Shown: positions 26,482 to 35,256 of the stretch, in pieces
How positions within the stretch are numbered: the stretch's first letter is position 1
Layout of the letters: the number at the start of each line of letters is the position of its first letter
Made by a program: the position numbers and the translations under genes
The notes under the pieces: generated by a model
Seen by the model: the letters and a program-made list of their open reading frames with translations, nothing else
Database searches by the model: none
Told to the model about the DNA's origin: nothing
NCBI RefSeq assembly: GCF_014692525.1
Contig: NZ_JACNYL010000001.1
Location: 1,240,001 to 1,304,000 of the forward strand
Direction: 5' to 3'
DNA: 64,000 nucleotides
Origin: Sphingobacterium chuzhouense
GTDB lineage: Bacteria; Bacteroidota; Bacteroidia; Sphingobacteriales; Sphingobacteriaceae

Positions 26482-27771
26482 TCAGTTATCGAGAATCAGC
26501 TCACGTATAGCCTCTACAATAACTTCCTCCACTTCCTCTGACAACCGGGATGGTTTATCATACCAATACATACTGTCGTCCACTTCGTACCCCCCCTCTT
26601 TTATCACGCGCTTAGAAGCGATATAGCATGATGCATCGTTGGAATACGCATTAATCCAAAGTCGATCGGCACCCAATTCTCTTTTTAGCCTAATGGCATA
26701 ATCTACCACAACCTCGCCGCCCATATTGATCATCACCAATTGATCTCCGAAATTCCAAATCTGTATAGGGTAATTCAGCACTTGAGGTAATTCATCTCCC
26801 CGTTGAATACGCTCTAATGCAAGACGGGCATAATAACCATGTATGGTTGTATCCGTTGCCAAGGCAATAAGTTCACGGACCGTTGGTATCTTGGCAAAAG
26901 GCAACTGCACCCATTCCATTGCGCCTAAGGGCGGAGAATCCAGCGGCCGCAAGTCCCGATTCAATAAGTTGTCCACTTGAACAGCAATCTCTTCACTATA
27001 GACATTTAAATATTCCTGTTTCCCTTGTTTTACTGGATGTGCATCTCCTGCACATCCGATAGAAACCAAGGCGGTTACACCAGGATACCTAGCTTCAATA
27101 GCCTTTTGTGCCTCACCCATCCAGTCCCCATGAATTTCATTGACCTCTGGTCCCAAGGTAATACCATGACAAGCATAGTTAATCAGAATCGCTCGAAGCG
27201 TTCCATCTATATCTGTTATGCGCATTAAAGGCATCGATCGGTCTACGGGACCACCTTCTGTTCTCCGGTTGACAGCAAAAGACACTTCTCCTGTACCCCA
27301 AGACACCAAAGAAGGCTTCCTATTCTCCAGAGCCGCCAATGCCATTTCTTCTAGTTTTTCACTAAGCGCTTCGTTGAACTCTGCTATATGTATCAATTGG
27401 TCAAGCGCTAACAGTGAATCACTGAAGTTGTATTGAGCTGGGTAATCGCCTCGACATTGTAAATGATTGAACAATGGACCCACTTCCGGGCCACCATGTG
27501 TATGTGAAGCAGCGATCACAATTTGCGATGGCTTAATACCTGTTATTGCAGAAAGCCGCTTCATCAATCTCTGTGTTATACGCCAGGGGATGCCCAATAA
27601 GTCTACGGTAATAAAAAGCGATGGATTCTGTTCGTCGCTGCCGAAAGCGAGTGCTTTCGCGGATAATCTATGCAACACTTTATCGGTTTCGGCCTTATCT
27701 CTGGCCGCATATCCCGAAATACGCACCGGGTTTTCCGGTGTGATATCAATCCTTGCTACTCCTACTTCCAT
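26482..27771 (-). CDS. Neutral/alkaline ceramidase N-terminal domain protein, cytosolic
   Basis: 429-aa protein with the neutral/alkaline non-lysosomal ceramidase N-terminal fold. It has the opening GVARIDITPENPVRISGYA, zinc-ligand motifs AASHTHGGPEVGP (His90, His92) and NYACHGITLG (His202), and SIGCAGDAHP. True ceramidases are secreted and carry an extra C-terminal Ig-like domain; this one has neither, and an in-frame stop a short way upstream rules out a missed signal peptide. It is therefore probably an intracellular amide or ester hydrolase of the island's pathway rather than a lipid enzyme. It is the first gene after promoter 27901-27965 and precedes susC. Confidence 0.8.
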   Translation of the reverse strand: MEVGVARIDITPENPVRISGYAARDKAETDKVLHRLSAKALAFGSDEQNPSLFITVDLLGIPWRITQRLMKRLSAITGIKPSQIVIAASHTHGGPEVGPLFNHLQCRGDYPAQYNFSDSLLALDQLIHIAEFNEALSEKLEEMALAALENRKPSLVSWGTGEVSFAVNRRTEGGPVDRSMPLMRITDIDGTLRAILINYACHGITLGPEVNEIHGDWMGEAQKAIEARYPGVTALVSIGCAGDAHPVKQGKQEYLNVYSEEIAVQVDNLLNRDLRPLDSPPLGAMEWVQLPFAKIPTVRELIALATDTTIHGYYARLALERIQRGDELPQVLNYPIQIWNFGDQLVMINMGGEVVVDYAIRLKRELGADRLWINAYSNDASCYIASKRVIKEGGYEVDDSMYWYDKPSRLSEEVEEVIVEAIRELILDN

Positions 27772-28165
27772 CTTTTTCGGAATTATGTATGCTCCTATAG
27801 GTTGATATTAGCAGAAAAGATAGATGAAGGTTGTCACAAAGACGCTCCTTCATATTTTTTTGTTTATTCATAACTGTTTATATTTAATTAGATAATGTAA
27901 CAAATATATGGGCAAAGCCCCTTGTCTTTTTATACTATATTCACTTATATATACTCTATTTCTCCCTTTTTTTATTATTCCTTTTTTGAGACAGGATAGG
28001 CACAAGAAATACCTTGAACCCCAAATATCTATAGGGTTTTACGTAGGGTTAAAAATGTTAAATAACGCGCTATTTGATCTATTTAGAGAGTAGAAACAGG
28101 GTAGAATATTGAAGAGCTAGGTAGAAGATATATGGATTTACTTAATAGCGTATTTTTCTGACTTA
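27772..28165. other. 394-bp intergenic region with promoter and operator-like boxes
   Basis: No convincing gene. On the minus strand it carries the -7 element TATATTTG at 27901-27908, the shared 14-bp box at 27952-27965, and a leader of about 120 nt for the ceramidase-like gene. The leader contains a 7-bp inverted repeat (27824-27830 with 27847-27853). On the plus strand at 28091-28104 is a second, diverged box (TAGAAACAGGGTAG), and near 28034-28054 there are two AGGGTT/TAGGGTT repeats about 12 bp apart. The region is AT-rich. It separates the sugar-acid-type operon (ending 28166) from the PUL operon. Confidence 0.7.
27901..27965 (-). promoter_or_regulatory. Promoter C with shared island box (ceramidase-like/susCD operon)
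   Basis: The minus strand carries the 14-bp box GGAGAAATAGAGTA (27965-27952) and, with its near edge 44 nt upstream, a -7 element TATATTTG (27908-27901). The same box at the same distance is seen at 35159-35223 and 37190-37254. No TTG -33 element is evident, which suits an activator-dependent promoter. Confidence 0.65.
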
Positions 28166-29767
28166 CTACCAAAATAGCCAATAAATAAAGCACCAAGTCA
28201 ATGCATACAAAGCTGCCCAAACCTTAATTTGTTTCCACCAAGGTCGTTGCACGCCATCGTTAAGCGTAAGAAGCCACGAAGGGTTCCAAATAAATGATTT
28301 CACCTGATCGGTTGTAGGTTGCGCAGTGTATAGCGAAACAACGATAACTAATAACATCGTCAACACTTGCGAAATACCACCCGCGTACAGCCAATGGAGC
28401 CTGATCTCCAACAGGTTCAAAACGGATGCAAGGATGATTTGAATGGCAACACCTCCTAAAAGCCCGACAACAGCTCCCGTATAGCTTGTTCGTTTCCAAA
28501 GAATTCCCAATATAATCACTGAAATAAAAGGAGTTGCAATATAGGTGACACCCATCTGGAAATACTTAAAAAGCCCGACCGTCCCAACGAACGGAGCAAC
28601 TATCGAAGCAATAATTAACGCCACTCCACCGGAGACTTGTCCAGAAATAATCATTTCCCTATCGCGCGCATTTTTCCGAAAGAAATTACGATAAACATCC
28701 AATGAAAAGATCGTTGAAATCGAATTGGAAAGTGCACTTACAGAAGACATTACAGCAGCGAAAAAACCGGCCAGCACAATGCCTTTAACACCCGAAGGCG
28801 CAAATGTCTGCAACGCAAGTGGAAAAGCTTTGTCGTAATTATTAGGTAATAAGCTTGGTCCTTGATGCATCACGTCTAACCAATGGTACATCACTAATCC
28901 CATCAAACAGGTGACAATCGGCAATACGATACCAATAAAACCCGCAAATACGATTCCCATCATACCGTCCCAAGTGCTTTTAGCAGACAATATCCGCTGT
29001 ATCATTACTTGGTTGGACGATTGATAAAACAGAAACACGCCAAAGGATGCCACTACAAGCCCTAAGAAAGGAGCTTCGGGATCCGAGGGCGGATGATATA
29101 AATGAAAGCGTTCAGGAGCCGCCTCAACCATGGCATTCCAACCTCCTGGAATATGGTCAAGAGCCAACCAGAAAAAGAGAACACCGCCTACCATAAAGAG
29201 GATACATTGTATGGCGTCCGTCCACATCACCGAGTTCAACCCTCCAAGCAACGTATAACTCCCCGTAGCGATTACAATGCCGGCCATTACATAATACTGA
29301 TTCCATCCTGTGAGTTCACTGACAGTAATACTCCCACCATAAAGAACAGGTGGGAGAAAGACAAACACATAGCCGGTCAACATAACCACGCTATATATAC
29401 TGGCACATGCAGAACCAAAACGACGCTTCAAAAATTCCGGTACCGTCATAATCTTATTGCGTAAATACATCGGGATGAAGAAAATCATCGTCAGTAAATA
29501 CGTAGGCAGAGCCCACCAAGTCCAATTTGCAATACCCATTCCATCTTTATACGTAGCTCCCATTGTTCCAACAATTTGCTCGCTTGAAACCGTTGTGGCA
29601 ACAAAAGCAGCCCCAACAAGATACCACGGCATTTTGCCCGAAGCCAAAAAATACCCAGTTACCGTTCGGTCTGCCCGTTTTGCTGCCATCAGTCCAATAA
29701 TGATGACGACTAACGTTATACATCCAATGATAACGAGATCCAATAAGGAAAGACTAAAATTTTCCAT
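28166..29767 (-). CDS. Sodium:solute symporter (SSS/SLC5 family)
   Basis: Inner-membrane symporter of 533 aa that couples sodium entry to uptake of a sugar, sugar acid or similar solute. About 13-14 hydrophobic helices are spread over the whole length. The first is LSLLDLVIIGCITLVVIIIG, followed by the family stretch GYFLASGKMPWYLVGAAFVATTVSSEQIVG. It ends the sugar-acid-type operon, after the PIG-L deacetylase gene, so it probably brings the released monomer into the cytoplasm for the enzymes encoded upstream. Confidence 0.93.
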   Translation of the reverse strand: MENFSLSLLDLVIIGCITLVVIIIGLMAAKRADRTVTGYFLASGKMPWYLVGAAFVATTVSSEQIVGTMGATYKDGMGIANWTWWALPTYLLTMIFFIPMYLRNKIMTVPEFLKRRFGSACASIYSVVMLTGYVFVFLPPVLYGGSITVSELTGWNQYYVMAGIVIATGSYTLLGGLNSVMWTDAIQCILFMVGGVLFFWLALDHIPGGWNAMVEAAPERFHLYHPPSDPEAPFLGLVVASFGVFLFYQSSNQVMIQRILSAKSTWDGMMGIVFAGFIGIVLPIVTCLMGLVMYHWLDVMHQGPSLLPNNYDKAFPLALQTFAPSGVKGIVLAGFFAAVMSSVSALSNSISTIFSLDVYRNFFRKNARDREMIISGQVSGGVALIIASIVAPFVGTVGLFKYFQMGVTYIATPFISVIILGILWKRTSYTGAVVGLLGGVAIQIILASVLNLLEIRLHWLYAGGISQVLTMLLVIVVSLYTAQPTTDQVKSFIWNPSWLLTLNDGVQRPWWKQIKVWAALYALTWCFIYWLFW

Positions 29768-29792
29768 TCAAAATTAGTTTATAGATTCGCTA

Positions 29793-30500
29793 TTAAGGTA
29801 AAACCCGACGGGTCAACCCCCGTTGGGAAGCGTCCAACCTCGTAAAGCCTTCCGCATACCGACATCCTGCTGCTAAGCCTCTGAATCCCGCCTGCATCTG
29901 AATCATCCAGTTCATATCAATACTGGCTAAATCTTCCATAGCGACAAATTGACTTTTGTGGCAAGCAAGCATAGCTTTCTTTGTCTCAAAAACGTCGGTT
30001 ATATCGACATATTCGGTAGGAAGAAAGTTTATACCACCTATGTTATCCATATAATACAATTGTGCTCCCGCGAAGCGGCAAGCTGGCAGCGATTGTCCCG
30101 GCATATGTGGCAATCCTTTTTGGAAATAGGAATCAAATACCAATTGGCTCACATAGCGATGGTCAGGATGATAATCATTCGGCGAATGCGTAAAAATAAC
30201 ATCTGGATCTGCTCTTCTCAGCACGTCAATCATAAGGTGTCGTTGTTCTTTATCCGGGAACACCAGTTCGTCCGTTACCCCTGTCCATATTAAATCTGCA
30301 CCAAGTATTTCAGCTGCTGCCCGAGCCTCTTTTTCACGGGTGGCACTTAAGATATCCGGTTTCACTACGGCATCACCGATACTACCATCGGTAAAGATGG
30401 CGATTGTAACACGATGGCCTTCTCGCACGTAACGCGCAAGAGTTCCGGCACAAAGCAATTCGGTATCGTCAGGATGTGCTGCTACACAAAGTATATTCAT
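29793..30500 (-). CDS. PIG-L/LmbE family deacetylase
   Basis: Zinc-dependent N-deacetylase family acting on GlcNAc-like substrates, 235 aa. The metal motif AAHPDDTE lies at residues 7-14 (His9, Asp11, Asp12), with HSPNDYHPDHR near the middle providing further ligands. ATG 30500 is chosen because the family begins MNILCVAAHPDD; the longer frame to 30578 would overlap the RraA-like gene. In the operon it could remove an N-acetyl group from the imported sugar or sugar acid, which would fit the RidA gene further downstream. Confidence 0.9.
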   Translation of the reverse strand: MNILCVAAHPDDTELLCAGTLARYVREGHRVTIAIFTDGSIGDAVVKPDILSATREKEARAAAEILGADLIWTGVTDELVFPDKEQRHLMIDVLRRADPDVIFTHSPNDYHPDHRYVSQLVFDSYFQKGLPHMPGQSLPACRFAGAQLYYMDNIGGINFLPTEYVDITDVFETKKAMLACHKSQFVAMEDLASIDMNWMIQMQAGFRGLAAGCRYAEGFTRLDASQRGLTRRVLP

Positions 30501-30534
30501 ATTTTTATATTTCTTAAAATTGTTAGTTATCCTA

Positions 30535-31218
30535 TTAAAGAACGCCATATCGGTCATACACGGTTCGCAATGAGTCACCGTTCAGCAAGTCTCTTCTCGA
30601 CTGGTTTTCTTTTGAAACTTTCTCGAATGAAAGGTCAAGTACCTTGTCCTCTATGTTTTGCGGAACAACTACGACACCGTCAAAATCTGCGAAGATAAGG
30701 TCTCCCGGTTTGACCACGACCCCACCACATTTAACCGGTACGTCATAGGCCATTACGCGTCCGCGACCTAAGCTGTCGACAGGTTTGATTCCTACATAGA
30801 ATAAAGGATAGCCCATGTCAATCACTTTAAGACAATCGCGTACCATGCTATCACAAATAGAACCTACTGATCCATTTCGCATAGCGATCGTACTCATCAA
30901 CTCTCCCCAAGGAGCATTGGTACAAGCATTATCGGTTGAATGGATAACAACATCGTTTTTTCCCAAAGAATCTACAGCCTCAATCTCCAGGTCATATGCA
31001 TCAGCTTCGATATAATCAGTCTCCATCCAGCGTAGTGTTCTCGCTCTGCCCACAATGGTACAATTCTTAGGATCCAAGGGTCTCAATCGTTGATGCATTG
31101 CACAATCCCGATAACCCAAAACGTCTAACACATCGGAAACAATGGGTACATATAAATTCTCCCTGATCCAATCAAATTTTTCCTGATCTTGCATAAAATG
31201 CTTCTTTTCCGTAATCAT
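30535..31218 (-). CDS. RraA-like aldolase/decarboxylase family protein
   Basis: 227-aa member of the RraA / HMG aldolase family, class II pyruvate aldolases that cleave 4-hydroxy-2-oxo acids or decarboxylate oxaloacetate. The active-site loop APWGE is at residues 102-106 and the Arg-Asp pair of ICDSMVRD at 127-128, followed by YPLFYVG. Placed downstream of a dehydrogenase, a dehydratase and a lactonase-like hydrolase, it would supply the final carbon-carbon cleavage of a 2-keto-3-deoxy sugar acid, giving pyruvate plus an aldehyde. An alternative start is ATG 31194. The exact substrate is inference. Confidence 0.85.
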   Translation of the reverse strand: MITEKKHFMQDQEKFDWIRENLYVPIVSDVLDVLGYRDCAMHQRLRPLDPKNCTIVGRARTLRWMETDYIEADAYDLEIEAVDSLGKNDVVIHSTDNACTNAPWGELMSTIAMRNGSVGSICDSMVRDCLKVIDMGYPLFYVGIKPVDSLGRGRVMAYDVPVKCGGVVVKPGDLIFADFDGVVVVPQNIEDKVLDLSFEKVSKENQSRRDLLNGDSLRTVYDRYGVL

Positions 31219-31239
31219 AATTATAGTTCAAAATATTAT

Positions 31240-32019
31240 TTATAATTTCTTTATAGTATTTGCATCCCAAATAACCGGCTGCATTCTTTCGGGTTGGATA
31301 CAGCGCTCAGCTAGTCCTTGCTGCGAGCAGTACCATCTGAAGGTTTCCGGATTTTCACTATTCAGCGCCATCATGTCATAGTGATTAGGATGTACATATT
31401 TAGGCTGCACAGCTTGAACAAAATGTGTTGCCTCTTCCGGGTTTGGATTTCCCCATTTTCCATTGATGGGAACCAACATGAGTTCCGGCTGTCTCGGTGC
31501 AGCAGCTAATACAAGAGGGTGATATTCTGTATCGCTGGTATGGTATACATTTCTACCGTTAGCAAACCGAACGGTATAGCCTGTAGTATCCAAGACATCC
31601 GCACCACCCGGAATTGTAAAGACTCCCGTTATTTCGACCGAGCGAAACTTCCATTGCTCACCCGCATGGAGGATAGCAACCTGTTTTTCCGGCACCCCAA
31701 GTTCAATTAATTTCTTCGCTGCTTGCCTAGGAGCAACAAACCGTGTCGTATCCTTGTATCTATAAGGACGGATAGTTTCGGGATCCAGATGATCCAAGTG
31801 ATCGTGGGTCACCACATATACATCGGCTCGCAAAGCGTTAGGTTCGATAGGTACTGGATAGAGACGTGAGAATTCGGGAGCACCGTGAGCTGCAGAATCC
31901 GAAAGATAGGGATCGATTACAACCGTCATATCTGCTGAACGGATAATGTAACCTGCTTGCCCCAGCCACCACAATACGGCCTCAGTGTGTGATAATTGAA
32001 AATCAAGAATCTTTTCCAT
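31240..32019 (-). CDS. MBL-fold metallo-hydrolase, UlaG-like lactonase candidate
   Basis: 259-aa metallo-beta-lactamase-fold hydrolase. The metal motif THDHLDH is at residues 71-77 (His72, His74, Asp76, His77), preceded by WWLGQAGYII and VIDPYLSD as in L-ascorbate-6-phosphate lactonase UlaG. There is no signal peptide, so it is cytosolic. Between the enolase-superfamily and RraA-like genes, opening of a sugar lactone is the most natural role; phosphate specificity cannot be read. Confidence 0.85.
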   Translation of the reverse strand: MEKILDFQLSHTEAVLWWLGQAGYIIRSADMTVVIDPYLSDSAAHGAPEFSRLYPVPIEPNALRADVYVVTHDHLDHLDPETIRPYRYKDTTRFVAPRQAAKKLIELGVPEKQVAILHAGEQWKFRSVEITGVFTIPGGADVLDTTGYTVRFANGRNVYHTSDTEYHPLVLAAAPRQPELMLVPINGKWGNPNPEEATHFVQAVQPKYVHPNHYDMMALNSENPETFRWYCSQQGLAERCIQPERMQPVIWDANTIKKL

Positions 32020-32025
32020 AATACG

Positions 32026-33171
32026 CTACAGATTTACACAAAATTTTCGCACAGCATCTTCATTCACCTCAATACCTAATCCAGGACCGTCCGGCACAGT
32101 GATATAACCGTCTCCCTCAAGCTGCACCGGATTGCCAATCACTTCCCGTAACATCGGGTTATCACTAACATTATATTCCAAAAAGAGGGAGCGTGGCAAT
32201 ACTGCGTTTACATGTAAAGCAGCTGCTGTATTTAAGTCCGTAAGCCAGGCATGTGGACATACATCCACGCCCGCATACTCCGCTTCCCACATAATTTTAC
32301 GCATTTGGGTAAATCCTCCACAACGCGTAATATCCGGCTGCACTACATCAATACCGCCCTGTTGTATCAATTGTCTAAATCCCCAACCTGTAGCTTCCTG
32401 TTCCCCTGCTGCCAAACGGGTTTTAACTCCAGCAGCCTTCGTCTTTCCATAACCTTCATAATTTTCAGGGTGCATAAAATCTTCCAACCAATAGATATTA
32501 TATGGTTCCAAAGCCCTACAAAGGGCAATAGCATCGTGTGCGCTGCGATCTACCATCCATCCGGGGTCAACCATTAAATCAATATCTGGTCCCACCGCCT
32601 CTCTTGCGGCTTCCACCAACTTGATATCCAATTTGGGATCTTGGCCAAACACCCCCCATCCAAATTTGATAGCTGTGAACCCGCGCTCCAGATAAAAAGC
32701 ACAAGCGTCCCTGATGGCTTCGGGCGTTGGTCTGAAAAGCGTGGATGCATATGCCCTCACCCGGTTACGCCTGGCACCACCTAATATTTTGTAAATCGGT
32801 TTACCGATTGCTTTACCAATAATATCATGACAAGCAATGTCAAACCCTGACAGCAACTGCATAGCAACTCCCCTTCGTCCGTAATAAATCGAGTGCCTAT
32901 AGATCTTATCCCACAAACGCTCGACATCAAAAGGATCTTCGTCAAGCACAATCGTGCGCAATCCCTCAAAAAAGGGTTCAGCCGGAGCATTCACCGCAGC
33001 AACGCCAACATGCGAAGAGGTTTCAATATCCGACCAACCTATTATACCCTCGTCGGTACTTACTTTTAACAGCAAGCAGTGTTTGACTCCTCTTGCCTCT
33101 TCGCTTCCTTCAGGAGCGGTGTTTTCGTAAGGTGATTCCAGAATAAAAGCTTCTACGTTTGTTATCTTCAT
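32026..33171 (-). CDS. Mandelate racemase/muconate-lactonizing (enolase superfamily) sugar-acid dehydratase candidate
   Basis: 381-aa enolase-superfamily enzyme. The metal ligands fit Asp202 (MVDPGW), Glu230 (WLEDF) and Glu257 (AAGEQE). Lys169 in TAIKFGW and His307 in CPHAWLTD, with Asp280 in QPDITRCGG, supply the acid/base pair. The C-terminal His is the signature of the mandelate racemase subgroup, which includes acid-sugar dehydratases (rhamnonate, fuconate, galactonate, gluconate). In this operon it would dehydrate an aldonic acid to a 2-keto-3-deoxy acid for the RraA-like enzyme. Substrate identity is not determinable. Confidence 0.88.
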   Translation of the reverse strand: MKITNVEAFILESPYENTAPEGSEEARGVKHCLLLKVSTDEGIIGWSDIETSSHVGVAAVNAPAEPFFEGLRTIVLDEDPFDVERLWDKIYRHSIYYGRRGVAMQLLSGFDIACHDIIGKAIGKPIYKILGGARRNRVRAYASTLFRPTPEAIRDACAFYLERGFTAIKFGWGVFGQDPKLDIKLVEAAREAVGPDIDLMVDPGWMVDRSAHDAIALCRALEPYNIYWLEDFMHPENYEGYGKTKAAGVKTRLAAGEQEATGWGFRQLIQQGGIDVVQPDITRCGGFTQMRKIMWEAEYAGVDVCPHAWLTDLNTAAALHVNAVLPRSLFLEYNVSDNPMLREVIGNPVQLEGDGYITVPDGPGLGIEVNEDAVRKFCVNL

Positions 33172-33252
33172 CTAATTTTATTATTAATGAGTGTAAATTT
33201 CAATGGTATAAATGAGCTTGTTACACCAGGTTTGTTTGTATCTTTTCGTATT

Positions 33253-34257
33253 TTAGGTCTTATTAAATATTAGTGCTACTTTAAGCGCCAAATCATGTCG
33301 GTCTTTCGCCAAATGAAAAGCTTCTGCCCATTGCGCAAAAGGTACCTCATGAGTGACGAGATCCGAAAGATGTAACGCTGGATCGGACAGGCACGTTAGC
33401 GCCTCATCCATTTTATCCTCGTCGTTACAGCATCCCACGATTTCCTGTTCGGAGACGTGCAAAGTAAAAAGATCAATCGATACTGGATCTTGAAGCAAAC
33501 TGAAAATTACCACCCGACCGCGTTTTCGAAGAGCAGACAGACAAGTCTGCAATGCCGTAGAAGAACTTACTGCCAATATCGCAATATCTACAGATCCTGA
33601 CGCAGGATTATCTACAATTTCTACCCCAGGAATCATCCCCAAACGAAAAGGCTCCTTACCAGCCACCATTACGCGTGATGCTCCAGCCCGTATAGCTAAA
33701 CGTGCAATGATATTTCCAAATGGCCCATCACCCACGACCAATACATCTTTACCCATGACGTTCCCTGCCCGTGATATCGCTTGCAAACAATTGGCTACAG
33801 GTTCCATAAGCGCTCCTAAAGAAAAGGAAACTTCGTCGGGCAACTCCCGAACCCGATCAACTCGTTGAACATAATATTCAGCAAAGGTTCCAGGGCGATC
33901 AATTCCGAGATGTCCCATGCGCAAACACAGATGACCGAAGCCCCGAAGGCATTCTGCACATTCTCCACATGGCACAACAGGATGTGTAGCCACACGCATG
34001 CCCGAAGAAAGGTCTTTTACGTCGGCGCCGCATTGCACAATGACTCCCGCCCCCTCGTGACCCAATACCTTCGGTAAAACAGTCCCAAATGGATTTTGTG
34101 CTATGTCATGCAGATCTGAAGTGCAAATCGTCGTCGCCATCGTCCGAATCAATACTTCATCGGGTTTCGGTATCGGCAATGGAAGCCTGACTTGAACCAA
34201 TTGGTTTAATCCTTGTAACTGAAGTGCGTGCATGGTTGCAGGAAGTTGAATTGTCAT
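33253..34257 (-). CDS. Zinc-dependent alcohol dehydrogenase (MDR family)
   Basis: NAD(P)-dependent medium-chain dehydrogenase, 334 aa. Catalytic zinc ligands are Cys45 and the GHEGAG motif (His67, Glu68). The structural zinc site has four cysteines at 97, 100, 103 and 111. The Rossmann motif is GDGPFG near 177-182. As part of the operon it could oxidise the imported aldose, or a hydroxyl of the sugar acid, before dehydration. It overlaps the amidohydrolase stop by 4 nt, so the two are translationally coupled. An 81-nt gap without an obvious promoter follows. Confidence 0.9.
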   Translation of the reverse strand: MTIQLPATMHALQLQGLNQLVQVRLPLPIPKPDEVLIRTMATTICTSDLHDIAQNPFGTVLPKVLGHEGAGVIVQCGADVKDLSSGMRVATHPVVPCGECAECLRGFGHLCLRMGHLGIDRPGTFAEYYVQRVDRVRELPDEVSFSLGALMEPVANCLQAISRAGNVMGKDVLVVGDGPFGNIIARLAIRAGASRVMVAGKEPFRLGMIPGVEIVDNPASGSVDIAILAVSSSTALQTCLSALRKRGRVVIFSLLQDPVSIDLFTLHVSEQEIVGCCNDEDKMDEALTCLSDPALHLSDLVTHEVPFAQWAEAFHLAKDRHDLALKVALIFNKT

Positions 34258-35117
34258 TGCTGTATGGATTTAGGATTAGGTAGACCTAAGCATCTTAATG
34301 TGTCTCGGCGTATAATTCCTTCAATTACCTCGCTTGAAACGGTGGGCAAACCGCTTCCATCGATAATATTATTCAATTCCCGCACACCTTTCAGCGAATC
34401 CTCGGTAGTGGTAAAGGGGAAATCAGAACCAAAAAGTACCTTCTCATGCGTGCGATATTCTACTAATAAACGCATAGAATTATAAAATTGCCAAGGTCTG
34501 TAGTATAAAGCGGAGAGGTCACAATAGACATGCCGATGCCGTCGGATAAGCGCTATCGCCTCCCCCTCCCAAGGATGTGCCAGATGAGCGAGTACTATTC
34601 GTAGCTCCGGAAAGTCCATCGCAACGGTATCAAAATGGATTGGACGGGAATAATCCAACGGTGTACCGCTTACGAACGAGGTGCCCGCATGAAAAAGAAC
34701 AGGCAGACCATGTTTCACACAGTAACGGTATATTTCATAACATCTCGGATCCGCAGGATGGACATTTTGATACAGGGGAGACATCTTAACACCCACGGCA
34801 CCCCATTGTTGATGACATTTCTCCAATTCTTCCATAAAACCTGGTCTACCAGGATCGATAGAAGCAAAAAACAAGAGTCGGTGTGCAGCTCTTGAAACAT
34901 GCATTGCAACGAACTCATTCGGGATATTCCAGTCCGTTGCTGCGGCCTGCAAACCAAATACAACGGCTACATCCGCTACCTTAGTTGTTTCCAAATGACG
35001 CTCGGCTACATTTCCCCAGACCTGAGGATCGACACCACAACGTTCCAGATCTGCTTTCAATTTAGGACCGAAATCTGTTTCGGCTAGAAAAACATGGGTG
35101 TGAACATCTACTATCAT
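34254..35117 (-). CDS. Amidohydrolase family 2 metal-dependent hydrolase
   Basis: 287-aa TIM-barrel hydrolase of the amidohydrolase_2 group, which includes ACMSD-type decarboxylases and sugar-lactone hydrolases. The metal site starts with VDVHTHVF (His6, His8), a further His lies in LFHAGTS and another in VLAHLAHPWEG, and the closing Asp is in FGSDFPF. First gene of the operon, with its own promoter at 35159-35223. In a sugar-acid pathway a lactonase role is possible; decarboxylation is the main alternative. Confidence 0.85.
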   Translation of the reverse strand: MIVDVHTHVFLAETDFGPKLKADLERCGVDPQVWGNVAERHLETTKVADVAVVFGLQAAATDWNIPNEFVAMHVSRAAHRLLFFASIDPGRPGFMEELEKCHQQWGAVGVKMSPLYQNVHPADPRCYEIYRYCVKHGLPVLFHAGTSFVSGTPLDYSRPIHFDTVAMDFPELRIVLAHLAHPWEGEAIALIRRHRHVYCDLSALYYRPWQFYNSMRLLVEYRTHEKVLFGSDFPFTTTEDSLKGVRELNNIIDGSGLPTVSSEVIEGIIRRDTLRCLGLPNPKSIQQ

Positions 35118-35158
35118 AAAATATTCTAAGCTGCCTAAAAAATGTGTGTTAACTAATA

Positions 35159-35223
35159 CAATGATAAGATTTAATTTGTCAAGCTTTCTGCTCCATATAA
35201 ACCAAAAACTATCCTATTTCTTC
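35159..35223 (-). promoter_or_regulatory. Promoter A with shared island box (amidohydrolase operon)
   Basis: The minus strand carries GAAGAAATAGGATA (35223-35210) and, 44 nt from its near edge, the -7-like TATCATTG (35166-35159). The surrounding block 35157-35229 is a near copy of 37188-37260 with exactly conserved spacing. The predicted leader before ATG 35117 is about 35 nt. Confidence 0.7.
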
Positions 35224-35256
35224 TTTTTGCATAAATCGTCGCCAATAGTCAATCCG

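Noticed and set aside
27908..28093. 61-codon plus-strand ORF in the 394-bp intergenic region
   Set aside because: The composition is low-complexity and hydrophobic by AT bias, there is no recognisable motif, and it overlaps the shared promoter box of the minus-strand operon.
28091..28104. Fourth copy of the island box (TAGAAACAGGGTAG, plus strand)
   Set aside because: It is similar to the shared box but points toward the 3' end of the symporter gene with no downstream plus-strand gene or -7 element at 44 nt. Not counted as a promoter.
30501..30578. Upstream extension of the PIG-L gene
   Set aside because: The extra 26 codons overlap the RraA-like gene and precede the typical N-terminus MNILCVAAHPDD, so the shorter start was used.
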